Positions 24,938-34,205 of a stretch of DNA of 64,000 nt are shown one piece after another (the first letter of the stretch is position 1; every line of letters begins with the position of its first letter). This DNA is from Halapricum hydrolyticum. GTDB lineage: Archaea; Halobacteriota; Halobacteria; Halobacteriales; Haloarculaceae. The stretch covers positions 1 through 64,000 of the forward strand of contig NZ_JAOPKC010000002.1 of NCBI RefSeq assembly GCF_025517535.1. The letters run 5' to 3'. The notes beneath the pieces were generated by a model, which did not search any database, was not told where the DNA came from, and saw only the letters and a list, made by a program, of their open reading frames with translations. The translations under genes and the position numbers were made by a program.

Positions 24938-26953
24938 TCACTCCGGACCGGTCGGGAAGTAGAACTCGTGTTCGGACTCGGTCTCGAAGCGGTCGAGGAC
25001 TTCACGCAACGGTCGTGCGTACCGCGAGAGGTCCTCGGCACGCTGGGTGACCTCGTTGAGTTCGGCCGCCTGTTCCTCGGCCGCTCCCGCGACGTTCTCC
25101 GCTTCGGCCATCGTTTCCTCACTCAGATCAACGACCTGATTGAGCATCGTTGCGATCTCTTCGATCCGATCGAGTGATTCTCCGAAGTCGACGTCGTTCT
25201 CGGCCGCGAACGTCTCGAGATCGGTGGCGATCTGGTCCATCGTACCCGAGATCTCCTGTAAGCGTTCCTTCTGGTCGTAAGCGTCGTCAGAGATCTTCTG
25301 GATGGAATCGGCCACCTGCTCGGAGGCATCCCGGACGCTCTCTGAGGAGGTCTGGACGACCTCACCAGCCGTTTCGACTTCGTCGGCGAAGCTCTTGAGC
25401 TGCCCCGTCGTCTTCTCCAGTTCGTCGATCATCTCGTTGAACTCCTCTGCGATGCGATCCATCGCCTCGTTTTCCCCATCGGCCTCCATCCGCCGGGTCA
25501 GATCTCCGGCAGCACACTGCTGCATGATCTCGGCGTACTCGTCGGCCGTCTCCTGGAGGTGATTGGACATCTCCATCGCTTCGGCCCGGGAGACCTCCGC
25601 CTCCTTGCGCGCCTGCTCGGCTTCTTGGATCTGCTGTTGCAAGGCGTCACGCATGTTCGCGAAGCCGTCGTAGAGACGGCCGATGTTGTCGATCCGGCTG
25701 GAGGAGAAATCGACCTCGAGGTCGCCCTCTTCCATCTTTTCGGCTTTGCCAGTGAGCCGATCGATCGAGCGTGCAGTGTTCCGTCCGAGAGCGGCTCCGA
25801 ACAGGCCGATCAGAAGTATTCCCACGCCCGTCGCGATCAGCGCCTGGTCGGCGACTGACTGAACCTCACCGTAAGCCGCTTTCGTGTTCGAGTGGATCAT
25901 GACGACCCACCCAGTTCCGGGCACCTGGGCGTACCCGACCGCGTACTCTCTGTTCGCGAGCTCGTATGTCGATTCGTGCCGAGAGAGGATTCCGCTGGCG
26001 GGCCCGGCAACACTGCTCCCTGGATTCGCGGGTCCCTGTGACCGTGCAGTTGCGGGGATCCCGTTCCCTTCGTCGTACTGGCGATACAGCATGTCGTCGT
26101 TTCCGTACTGCTCGAAGAGGACCCGTTCGTCCCCGTCCAGCTTGCTCGTGACCATCGTGACACCGGTCGTAGCCGAGCCGTTGGATGCACCGTCTACGGC
26201 GGTCTGTCCCCGAAGATTCCCGGTGAACGTTTTGACAGGGACAGTGTAGACCAGTACGTGATCCGGGTCCCCGGGGACCGTAGACACGTAGCCCACCCTG
26301 ACAGTCCCCTCCTCCCTGAGGAACGTACTGTTGAACGCTTCCGTCCGCACCGTCTGGATGCTGAAATCTCCCAGTGAGGGGCGAACTCGCTCGACTCCCG
26401 CGCTGAGTCCGGAATCGATCGCTTCGAGCGACGTGTCGTTGACGAACCGACTGTCGCTACTCGCAGTAATCTCGCCGGTCGTCGTATTCACGTAGTGGAG
26501 GAACGGTGGGCTATCTCCGCCCTGTGGAAGTCGCTTCTGTTGTTCCTGTTGCAGGTAGTTACTGATCGTCGGCACGGAGCCGTCCCTGACCGCTGGTGAG
26601 CGCGCGTAGATGCGAACGGTCCCGAAGTTCGTCCGATTCCAGTCTGCGAGTTCAGTGGCATGCTGGGTCGCCAGCGTCGCAAGTTTCTCGTCGACTTCGT
26701 CCTGGAACTCCGATTTGAGTTGTTCGGAACCGACGACGCCGACAGCTCCGACTGTCAATCCCAGAACGACCAGTACGATGGCGAACTTCAGTGTGAAACT
26801 CCGCCGGACGAACCGGGGGACGACCGACTGTACTGGACCAGTATCTCGATCGCGCGGTTCAGTCTCGTCCTCGGGCGAATCACTGGGCATGCCTGAATCC
26901 CCCCCGAGTACTCGGTTCGGTAGGCCCAACGACGCTCCTGGGGCGGACTCCAT
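24938..26953 (-). CDS. Transducer-like membrane protein lacking the signalling tip
   Basis: 671 residues laid out like a halobacterial transducer: a first membrane segment (about residues 52-72), a large extracellular sensor domain (about 75-375, Cache-like in appearance), a second membrane segment (ALIATGVGILLIGLFGAAL), a HAMP domain, a second HAMP-like region (DLTRRMEADGENEAMDRIAEEF) and coiled coil with AGAAEEQAAELNEV. The highly conserved hairpin tip that binds CheA and CheW is absent; the coiled coil passes directly from one arm to the other through DVDFGESLDRIEEIATML. An in-frame ATG at 26890 is an alternative start. Confidence 0.85.
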   Translation of the reverse strand: MESAPGASLGLPNRVLGGDSGMPSDSPEDETEPRDRDTGPVQSVVPRFVRRSFTLKFAIVLVVLGLTVGAVGVVGSEQLKSEFQDEVDEKLATLATQHATELADWNRTNFGTVRIYARSPAVRDGSVPTISNYLQQEQQKRLPQGGDSPPFLHYVNTTTGEITASSDSRFVNDTSLEAIDSGLSAGVERVRPSLGDFSIQTVRTEAFNSTFLREEGTVRVGYVSTVPGDPDHVLVYTVPVKTFTGNLRGQTAVDGASNGSATTGVTMVTSKLDGDERVLFEQYGNDDMLYRQYDEGNGIPATARSQGPANPGSSVAGPASGILSRHESTYELANREYAVGYAQVPGTGWVVMIHSNTKAAYGEVQSVADQALIATGVGILLIGLFGAALGRNTARSIDRLTGKAEKMEEGDLEVDFSSSRIDNIGRLYDGFANMRDALQQQIQEAEQARKEAEVSRAEAMEMSNHLQETADEYAEIMQQCAAGDLTRRMEADGENEAMDRIAEEFNEMIDELEKTTGQLKSFADEVETAGEVVQTSSESVRDASEQVADSIQKISDDAYDQKERLQEISGTMDQIATDLETFAAENDVDFGESLDRIEEIATMLNQVVDLSEETMAEAENVAGAAEEQAAELNEVTQRAEDLSRYARPLREVLDRFETESEHEFYFPTGPE

Positions 26954-27188
26954 ACTGCCGGCTATGACAGAACATTGCCGGATTGATCGTGTGCTACTAT
27001 ATAAAAGTATTTCTATTTATTAGAAGATTATATTCAGGTACTTCTATTTTCTGGACCGCCACCGTGCCACCAGATCCAGTGTGTGACCGATCCACCAGGG
27101 GTTCGCCCGGGTCTCGTGGACTGTCAGTATCACTCCTGGAACCTACTAGTACATAGCTTTTTGGCAATCAAATACGTAATAGTGGTTA

Positions 27189-27920
27189 ATGAGCAAAAGC
27201 GACAGCTGTAGTGGTGATCAGGTCGCCGAGCATCTTCGCCGGCACGTTCTTGCACCGATGGTCCGGGCAGCGGACGTCGTGGCGTCCGAGCGCGAGGAGG
27301 TCCAGGCCGAGATCGACGCGTTTCAGTCGTTTGTCGATCGCGTTTCGGAACTGGAGCCGACACGGCCCGCGAGCGGAGCCCCCGCTTCGCGGTCGCTGTC
27401 CCACGCCGACAGAGTCGACACGAGTTCTCAACTGCGAACCGCGTTCGAGGAGACGGTGCTGTCTATCGAGCATTTCGACCGCGTCTACGACGAATCGCTG
27501 ACCGAACATGTCGCTGCCGAACTCTCTCCACAGCTAACGCCCGTGTTCGAGTCGAGCCAAGTAGCGTTCACTGAAGTCTACAGACAAGCCCTCCACGAGG
27601 CCGTCCGGGAGGCCGTTGACAGTCGAGAACAGCTGGTGTCGGTGCTCGAATCCGAAGCGAGGTCGCTCGAGACAGCACAGGATCGGCTGCAGGACGTTCT
27701 CGATAGCGCGGGCACGTCCGGACGCCCGACCGTCCCCGCTGGCGACGAGCGGGAACGGCTCGACGAGATTTCCCGGGAGCGACAGGACGAGCTCCGGGCC
27801 CGGCCGCGGCTCGTCCGGCTCGACGGCCACGAATTCTGTGAGTACGTCTACGAGTCCGAGCGGTGGACCTACCCCGTGTTGACGGCTGTGGCCCGGCTCC
27901 GCGAGACCGTCGTGGAGTGA
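27189..27920 (+). CDS. Conserved haloarchaeal protein, unknown (DUF7260-like)
   Basis: 243 residues, mostly helical and acidic, soluble. The N-terminal part (LAPMVRAADVVASEREEVQAEIDAFQSFVDRV) and the C-terminal CEYVYESERWTYPVLTAVARLRETV remind me of the haloarchaeal DUF7260 group; this is from memory. No catalytic motif is evident. It is convergent with the GH81 gene, 43 bases apart. Confidence 0.7.
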   Translation: MSKSDSCSGDQVAEHLRRHVLAPMVRAADVVASEREEVQAEIDAFQSFVDRVSELEPTRPASGAPASRSLSHADRVDTSSQLRTAFEETVLSIEHFDRVYDESLTEHVAAELSPQLTPVFESSQVAFTEVYRQALHEAVREAVDSREQLVSVLESEARSLETAQDRLQDVLDSAGTSGRPTVPAGDERERLDEISRERQDELRARPRLVRLDGHEFCEYVYESERWTYPVLTAVARLRETVVE

Positions 27921-27963
27921 CGTATCGAGACGGTCTGTTTCTAGTGATCGGCGCGCTGTCCGT

Positions 27964-30900
27964 TCACGGCTTCTCCGTATCGTCTTTGCTGTGCAAGTAC
28001 GCGCCCAGGCCGAGCAGACCGGCCAGCGTCGCCAGCATCCCGAATCCCGGGCCGTCGCCCGATCCGGTCGTCGTTTCGGGTGCGGTCGTCTTCGATTGCT
28101 GTTGGGGTGACGCGGTCGTCTCGACTGTGGTGGTTTCCGGGGCCTGTGTCGTCGACGAACCACTGCCAGTCGCTCTGAACGCCATCCAGTCGAAGTTCCA
28201 GCCCCCGCCCTCGGAGACGACACGTATCACGTGCTCGCCCGCGGACAGCGTGACGTCCTCGGCACCAGTGACGGTCTGGTAGGCGGTCCAGCTGCCCGTG
28301 TTCGGGACGTCGATGCTGCCGGTGACGTTCTCGCCGTCGACTTCCACGCGGAGCGGGCCGCCGCCCTCCGCGGAGGCGACGGCCACCTCGACGTCGTAGG
28401 TACCGCTGGACTCGACGGTCACGGAGTACTCGAGCCACTCGCCCTCCTCGATCCAGCCGAGCGTGTAGTTGCCGCCACTGCCACCGATGTCGACGGGTGC
28501 GTCCCGGTAGTCGGCGCCTCCCTGATTGGTGTCGGTCGTTTCGTGGAAGGAGACCCCTTCGCCGCCGGTATCGAAGTGTTCGGCTTCGATCTTCCCGGGA
28601 ACCGTCGCACGCTCCTCGAAGGGGGACTGCGTCGCCGCTTCGGCGATGGTCGCTACCGTGATCGTGGCCGGCTCGGAGTGGTTTCCGGCGCCGTCGACCG
28701 TACGAACGCCGAGCGTGTAGGTCGTTCCCGGATCCAGGTCCGTCACGGAGACGGCGGTCTCGTCCACTTCAGTGTAGTGCTCACCGTCGACAGAGACGAG
28801 ATACGAGTCGACGCCGCTCCCCTCGCCGACGTCACTGGCGGCGTTCCAGGAGAGGTCGATCGAGGTTTTCGTCTTCGTCGGTGACTGGAGTCCGTCCGGG
28901 GCCGTCGGTGGAGCCGTATCCTCGCTTTCAGTCGTCACGTCGACGCGTGCGCGCTCCGATTCGTTCTCGAACGGGTCGACAGCCGCGACCTCAATCTCGT
29001 ACGCCGTGTCCCGGTCCAGTCCCTCGATGCGCACGCCGGGCGTACCGACCGTCGTGTGTTCGTCCCCGTCGACGTAGACCGCGTAGTACTGAACCAGAGA
29101 GTCGTCCGTGGATTCGTCCCAGTCGAGCTCGACTGCCCAGCTGTTGGTGAGCGTGGTCGAAAGGTTCCCGGGCGTCGTCGGCGGCGACGTGTCGGGTTCG
29201 TAGTGTTCGGCCGACTGGGCGACCACGACTTCCCCGGCGGGGACGGTCAGTTCCATCCCGTCGGAGAACGTGACCGTCTGCTCGGCCGAATCGGCGTTGA
29301 ACGCGGCGTAGGTCCGTCGGTCGCCGTCCTCGAAGACCTGATAGAACGGCGTGTCCGCGACTACGCTGGTGTCGACGAGACCGGCGTCGTTCAGGAAGTG
29401 CACGTAGTTGTAGATGAACGGCGTCGAGTTTCCGCCGGGCTCGATCGGCAGGGAGTCCGCCATGATCGCGGCCGCGTCCGACGGGTTCGACAGGGCGCGA
29501 TACCCCCAGGCGGCCGGCTCCCAGCCGCCGAGGAACTCGCTGGTGGGGTCGTCGACGTCCATGTGGCGGTCCCTGGCGGCGAGCATCGACGACCAGTTCG
29601 ACTGTGCGTACCGCAGGTCGTGGCCGAGATAGAACGAATGCCCGCCGATCGGCAGCCAGTTGATCCCGAAGGTCTCGATCGGATCCGCGGGCGACCACCA
29701 GAGGTGTCGCCAGTAGCCGCCGCCCCAGACCGCCGAGGCGTACTCGAAGTCCGGCCCGGCACTCTCGAACGTGGACACTTCCTGACCCCAGTCGTCGGGG
29801 AGAGAATCACCCTCGGGGTCGAACCAGTAGTCCCACACTGCGGTCGTCTCCTGCGTGTAGAGGAAGATGCCGGCGTCACGCAACTCCCGGTTGCCGGTCA
29901 TCTCGCCCCAGCGGATCATCGCCGCGTACGCCATCACCGCCTCCGAGGAGGACTCCTGGTTGTTCCCCTTCGGGTTCCCGACGGTCCCGCCGGCCCAGGA
30001 GTGGCCGCCGTAGACGTCGAAGTTGCGCAGGAACGGGAAGGCGTTCTCCGGGTCGCCCGCCGGGTCGAGGTCGGCGTCGCGGTCCGGGCGCTCCCAGTTC
30101 GCGTAGTCCCTGACGACGCGTTCGACCATGCCGCCCCAGTTGTCGGAACTGGCCCAGTCGGGCTGCTGCCGGGCGGCCTCGGCCGCGGCGTACACCAGGT
30201 AGCCGTAGTGGAAGTGGTGGTCGGTGATATACTCGACCGACCCGAAGTCCGTGGGGTACTCGAACAGCGATCCGAGTTCGTCGTCGTAGTAGAACAGCTC
30301 CTGGCCGGATTCGGTTCCAAGAGCGGTGTCGCCGGCCGTCAGCCAGCCTTCGAGCCGATCGGTGATCGCGCTCAGGAAGTAGTCGCGTTCGGCCGTCTGG
30401 CCGGTCCGGTCGGCGAGCGCGGCCGCGGTGCTGTTGCGGTAGAAGTCCTTGCCCACCCAGTACGCACTGGTGGGGACGTCGAAGACGTACCGGTCGTAGT
30501 CTTCTCTGAGCCGAGTCACGTACGACCGGAGGCTGTCCATGTCCTGTGTGCCCTCTGTCGGCGTGAACGGCAGGATGCCTCTGTAGGTGTGTGTCGTCGT
30601 GAACGACTCGCCGGCCGCGACCCGCATCTCGCCCCGGACCGACCAGTAGGTGCGGTCCGTCAACTCGGACTCGGCGTACTTCCACTGGTGGGGGAATAGT
30701 GCCGTCAGGGTCCCGTCGGCCCCGCTCTCGGGTTTCGCCTCGGTGGTGAACGAGTAGGTGGTGCGAACCTCGGAGACCGGCGTCCCGTCCCCGTCAGACT
30801 CGACGTACTCCCAGTCGATTTCCGTTCCGCGGACGACGTTGTATGCGTACGCCTCGAACTGATCGAGCAGTTCGGTCGTCGCCTCCGGAAGGATCGCGAC

Positions 30901-31677
30901 CGTGAGGTAGTCGCTCTCACCGAGATCCGACGTCACCGTCGACGTGCCGGACCACGACGCCCCGTCGGGGCCAAAGACGCCGAAGTGTTTCGTGTAGCCG
31001 TTGGCCGTGACGGAGACGCCGAGGACGTTCCCGCGGTCGGCCCACACCGAGACCTGCGAATCGTCGACCGGCCCGTCGTCAGTCGAGAACGTCAGCTCCG
31101 CGCCCCCGCCGTTGTACTCGGCGAAGAACAGCGGGAGCCCGCGCGCGACGGTCACGTCCATGCGTTCGTACATCCCCGCGCCCCAGCTGGCCTGGACGTG
31201 CCAGTCGCCCCAGTCGTTCACGCGCGCCTCGTCGAACTCCTCGACGGCAGTGTGTCCGATCGTGACGCCCGGCGTGTCAGCAGCGTCGGCGAGAACCGTG
31301 TCCTGCTCGGCCGGATCCCCGTCCCAGTCGGTCGGGTACCTGACGGTGAACCCGCGTGGGCCGGCCTCGCCGTGGTAGGGGTCTCCGATGACCGGGCCCG
31401 CGCTGTAGGTCCCGAACAACAGCCCGCTCCACCAGTCGTTGGTCGGAATCGGCGGGGAGACGTTCTCGGTCACGTAGGTCGGGTCCGGTGGAGAGGGGTA
31501 ATCGTATCCCCCGGGGATGGCCGTCGTAAAGCTTCCCGCACCCACGTGTTCGACGTCGTCTTCGTCGATTTCGGCTGTCGTGACGCCTGTCCCGACACCG
31601 GCGATACCCGTCACCCCGACGCCCTGAACGAAGGTCCGTCGCGGAAGACTCACTGATGGCTGCTTTTGGTCTGACAT
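27964..31677 (-). CDS. GH81 endo-1,3-beta-glucanase with Fn3, CBM6 and PGF-CTERM
   Basis: 1237 residues. Order: Tat signal (LPRRTFVQGVGVTGIAG), GH81 catalytic region to about residue 820, two fibronectin type III domains (about 826-911 and 920-1005), a CBM6-like carbohydrate-binding module (from KIEAEHFDTGGEGVSFHETT, about 1021-1160), a Thr/Ser-rich linker and a C-terminal PGFG-hydrophobic segment of PGF-CTERM type, the signal for archaeosortase anchoring. GH81 motifs DHHFHYGYL (residues 486-494), GGHSWAGG and NNQESSSEAV, with Glu575 and Glu579 matching the family's catalytic glutamates, are present. It should cut beta-1,3-glucan outside the cell. The ATG at 31677 opens the Tat signal. Confidence 0.92.
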   Translation of the reverse strand: MSDQKQPSVSLPRRTFVQGVGVTGIAGVGTGVTTAEIDEDDVEHVGAGSFTTAIPGGYDYPSPPDPTYVTENVSPPIPTNDWWSGLLFGTYSAGPVIGDPYHGEAGPRGFTVRYPTDWDGDPAEQDTVLADAADTPGVTIGHTAVEEFDEARVNDWGDWHVQASWGAGMYERMDVTVARGLPLFFAEYNGGGAELTFSTDDGPVDDSQVSVWADRGNVLGVSVTANGYTKHFGVFGPDGASWSGTSTVTSDLGESDYLTVAILPEATTELLDQFEAYAYNVVRGTEIDWEYVESDGDGTPVSEVRTTYSFTTEAKPESGADGTLTALFPHQWKYAESELTDRTYWSVRGEMRVAAGESFTTTHTYRGILPFTPTEGTQDMDSLRSYVTRLREDYDRYVFDVPTSAYWVGKDFYRNSTAAALADRTGQTAERDYFLSAITDRLEGWLTAGDTALGTESGQELFYYDDELGSLFEYPTDFGSVEYITDHHFHYGYLVYAAAEAARQQPDWASSDNWGGMVERVVRDYANWERPDRDADLDPAGDPENAFPFLRNFDVYGGHSWAGGTVGNPKGNNQESSSEAVMAYAAMIRWGEMTGNRELRDAGIFLYTQETTAVWDYWFDPEGDSLPDDWGQEVSTFESAGPDFEYASAVWGGGYWRHLWWSPADPIETFGINWLPIGGHSFYLGHDLRYAQSNWSSMLAARDRHMDVDDPTSEFLGGWEPAAWGYRALSNPSDAAAIMADSLPIEPGGNSTPFIYNYVHFLNDAGLVDTSVVADTPFYQVFEDGDRRTYAAFNADSAEQTVTFSDGMELTVPAGEVVVAQSAEHYEPDTSPPTTPGNLSTTLTNSWAVELDWDESTDDSLVQYYAVYVDGDEHTTVGTPGVRIEGLDRDTAYEIEVAAVDPFENESERARVDVTTESEDTAPPTAPDGLQSPTKTKTSIDLSWNAASDVGEGSGVDSYLVSVDGEHYTEVDETAVSVTDLDPGTTYTLGVRTVDGAGNHSEPATITVATIAEAATQSPFEERATVPGKIEAEHFDTGGEGVSFHETTDTNQGGADYRDAPVDIGGSGGNYTLGWIEEGEWLEYSVTVESSGTYDVEVAVASAEGGGPLRVEVDGENVTGSIDVPNTGSWTAYQTVTGAEDVTLSAGEHVIRVVSEGGGWNFDWMAFRATGSGSSTTQAPETTTVETTASPQQQSKTTAPETTTGSGDGPGFGMLATLAGLLGLGAYLHSKDDTEKP

Positions 31678-31929
31678 AGTTGTGTTCTGAATACGGCCCG
31701 ACGAACCGGACGCGAGCGGAATCACTACACCCAACGTCTTGGCGGAGTACGCACCACTAACGCCGCTGTGTCCGGCGACGGACCGATTGGTCGTCGATAT
31801 ATGCCCCTGGAACTTGATAACTTTGTAAGGAAAAATGTGTTTTACCCACTACTGGAAACATATCCGACATACGTCCTCGAAACACCGTCGACCACCACGT
31901 ATTTGAGAGTCGGTAGAGAGGTATAGTAT

Positions 31930-32808
31930 ATGCCAGAGGAGAACGATCAGCGACCGGGTAGCCGAGAGCGACTCGATCCAGAACAGCTCACGGCGGCACT
32001 GTCTTCGGACGACCCTACGACGAGACGTGAAGCGATCGATGACTTCGGAGCGCTCGCTCGGACAGACCCCGACGCGGCCACGGATCACGTCGGTGCAGTG
32101 GCCGGTCGACTGGCCGACGAGAGCCTCGTCGTGGCACGCGGTGCGGCCGAGGCACTGGTAGCGATCGCGAAAGAACGTCCCGACGCTCTCGTCGACCATC
32201 TCGACGCGATCGTCGAGTCGTTGTCGGCAGACGCCATCGATCTGTCGCTGGCCGGGGCCAAATTACTCGCACCCCTTGCGGTCGAGCACCCGGATGCCCT
32301 CGGGGAGTCCGCCGACAGACTCCTCGAAATCCTCGCTGCGGACGACGTGCCGACCCCCGAGACAGCGGTTCCGGAAAGCATCGACCGAAGCGAGGCTCGC
32401 CAGCTCGTCCAGAACGTCCAGCAGGAAACGCTCGAACGACGGCAGTACGTCAGACGGACGGCAGCGAACGCACTCGTCGCCGTCGTGGAATCCGATCCGG
32501 CTTCCGTGACGGACGTCTCCGCCCTCGAGACGCTCCTCGACGACACTGATCCCGGAGTCGTCGGCCCCGCTCTCGATACGCTAGGCGTCATCGCAGAATC
32601 CGACTCCACGATCGTCCGTCCGGCGCTGGATTCGATCCTCGACTGCCTCGATCACGAGAACAGAACTGTGCGCGCACGCGCAGTGCGGACGCTCGGATAC
32701 CTGGGCGAGGAGGCGGCAGTTCCTGCGCTCAGAGATGTCGCCGCCGAAGACGACGAGAAAGTCAGCGAACTGGCCGCCGAGACGGCTGCCTTTCTCTCCG
32801 ACCAGTAA
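31930..32808 (+). CDS. HEAT-repeat protein
   Basis: 292 residues made of helical HEAT-like repeats throughout: early ones around TTRREAIDDFGALARTDPDA, later ones around NRTVRARAVRTLGYLGEEAA with AVPALRDVAAEDDEKV at the end. Such proteins are scaffolds; no enzyme motif is present. It is divergent from the GH81 gene (252 bases between) and convergent with the small membrane protein, seven bases apart. Any role in glucan use is only suggested by position. Confidence 0.85.
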   Translation: MPEENDQRPGSRERLDPEQLTAALSSDDPTTRREAIDDFGALARTDPDAATDHVGAVAGRLADESLVVARGAAEALVAIAKERPDALVDHLDAIVESLSADAIDLSLAGAKLLAPLAVEHPDALGESADRLLEILAADDVPTPETAVPESIDRSEARQLVQNVQQETLERRQYVRRTAANALVAVVESDPASVTDVSALETLLDDTDPGVVGPALDTLGVIAESDSTIVRPALDSILDCLDHENRTVRARAVRTLGYLGEEAAVPALRDVAAEDDEKVSELAAETAAFLSDQ

Positions 32809-32815
32809 CTGGATT

Positions 32816-33046
32816 TCAGTCCATCGCTCGTTTCGTGCAGTACCAGTAGGCCGATCCGAAGACGACCAGACAGAGAGCGACGATGATCGCGTCGATGACG
32901 GCGATGGCGTATCCCGCAGTGTCGTTCTCCAGGAGCAGTAGCGGGAAGGCGAGCAACAGCCCCATGACGATGACCACCGTCAGCACTAGCGGCATCTTGT
33001 CTCTCTGGCTACAGATGGCGTCGAGGACGGCTTCACCTACAGTCAT
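32816..33046 (-). CDS. Small two-segment membrane protein, unknown
   Basis: 76 residues: a short N-terminal helix (MTVGEAVLDAICSQRDK), then two membrane segments (MPLVLTVVIVMGLLLAFPLLLL and AIAVIDAIIVALCLVVFGSAYWY) and a short basic tail. It lies 58 bases downstream of oppF on the same strand, so it may share that transcript. No function is recognised. Confidence 0.65.
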   Translation of the reverse strand: MTVGEAVLDAICSQRDKMPLVLTVVIVMGLLLAFPLLLLENDTAGYAIAVIDAIIVALCLVVFGSAYWYCTKRAMD

Positions 33047-33104
33047 GGATTCGTGTTCTCACAGACCGCTAAATAACTTGGCGATGGGAGTGTCCTGAGG
33101 ACAG

Positions 33105-34205
33105 TCAGTCTTCGATCTCCGGGCTGTCCCAGTATTCGTGATCCTCGTCGGACCGGAAGCAGGCGACGAGGTGACGGTCACCGTGGGTCTCCAGTTCCGG
33201 CTGTTCCTTCGGGCAGGCCGTTCTGGCCTTCGGACACCGTGTATGGAACCGACAGCCGCTCGGTGGGTTGATCGGATCGGGGATGTCGATCTTGCGCATG
33301 GGTGGCTCGCCTGCCTCTGTGGCGTCCAGTGCGAGGTTCGGTGTCGCCCATCGCAGTACCTCGGTGTAGGGATGTTGCGGCTCGCTGATCAGACGCTCTG
33401 CCGGGCCAACTTCGACCAGGTTACCGAGATACATGACTCCCACACGGCCGTCGCCATGCTCGGCGAAGTAGCGCGCGTTCGAGAGGTCGTGCGAGACGAA
33501 CACGAACGAGGTGTTGAAGTCGTCCTGCAGGTCGAGCATCAGGTCCATCATCTCGACGCGAAGCGAGACGTCGAGTGCGCTGATCGCCTCGTCGGCCAGG
33601 ATGACGTCGGGGTTCATCAGGAGCGCCCGCGAGAGTGCGACACGCTGTTTCTCGCCTCCGCTGAGCTGGTGTGGGTAGCGGTCCGCGAAGTCGTGTGCGG
33701 GCGTCATCCCGACGCGCTCCAGCAGCGAGTAGATCCGCTCACGCCGTTCGCCGGCGCTCACGCCGGGATGTGTCAGTCTGATCGGTTCGGACAGAATCTC
33801 GACGATCCGTCGGTTCGGATTGAGCGAGCTTCCGGGGTCCTGGTGGATGATCTGCAGCGACGAGCGGATCTCGTCGAACGACAGGTCGGTGTTCCCGGCT
33901 TTCGTCTCCCAGATGTCCCGGCCGCGGTACTTTACGGATCCGCCGGTCGGACGCTGGAGCCCGATCATCGTCTTCCCGAGCGTGGTCTTTCCACACCCGC
34001 TCTCTCCGACGAGCACGAGAACGTCGTTCTCTTGGATATCGAGGGAAACGCCGTCGACTGCTCTGACGACGTCCGGCTCTTCGAAGAGATCCAGCAGACC
34101 CTGTTCTTTCTCGAAGTGTACCTCGACGTTCTCCAGGGAGATCAGGGGCTCGTCGGCGCTGTCGGTGCTGTCGTCGGTCCCTGCCGTCGCGTCTGGTCGG
34201 CTCAT
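33105..34205 (-). CDS. oppF: Opp/Dpp-type ABC transporter ATPase, second subunit
   Basis: 366 residues. Walker A GESGCGKT at residues 68-75, Q-loop IHQDPGSSLNPNRRI, signature LSGGEKQRV, Walker B VILADEAISALD and switch FVSHDLSNARY, then the oligopeptide-type C-terminal extension with the cysteine cluster GCRFHTRCPKARTACP. Its ATG overlaps the preceding oppD stop by four bases. In archaea this family often imports oligosaccharides, and the GH81/GH3 neighbours favour beta-glucan oligomers here. Confidence 0.88.
   Translation of the reverse strand: MSRPDATAGTDDSTDSADEPLISLENVEVHFEKEQGLLDLFEEPDVVRAVDGVSLDIQENDVLVLVGESGCGKTTLGKTMIGLQRPTGGSVKYRGRDIWETKAGNTDLSFDEIRSSLQIIHQDPGSSLNPNRRIVEILSEPIRLTHPGVSAGERRERIYSLLERVGMTPAHDFADRYPHQLSGGEKQRVALSRALLMNPDVILADEAISALDVSLRVEMMDLMLDLQDDFNTSFVFVSHDLSNARYFAEHGDGRVGVMYLGNLVEVGPAERLISEPQHPYTEVLRWATPNLALDATEAGEPPMRKIDIPDPINPPSGCRFHTRCPKARTACPKEQPELETHGDRHLVACFRSDEDHEYWDSPEIED

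Noticed and set aside
29056..30699. 547-residue plus-strand frame inside the GH81 gene
   Set aside because: Val/Arg/Gly-rich shadow of the GH81 coding strand; no start signal or family pattern.
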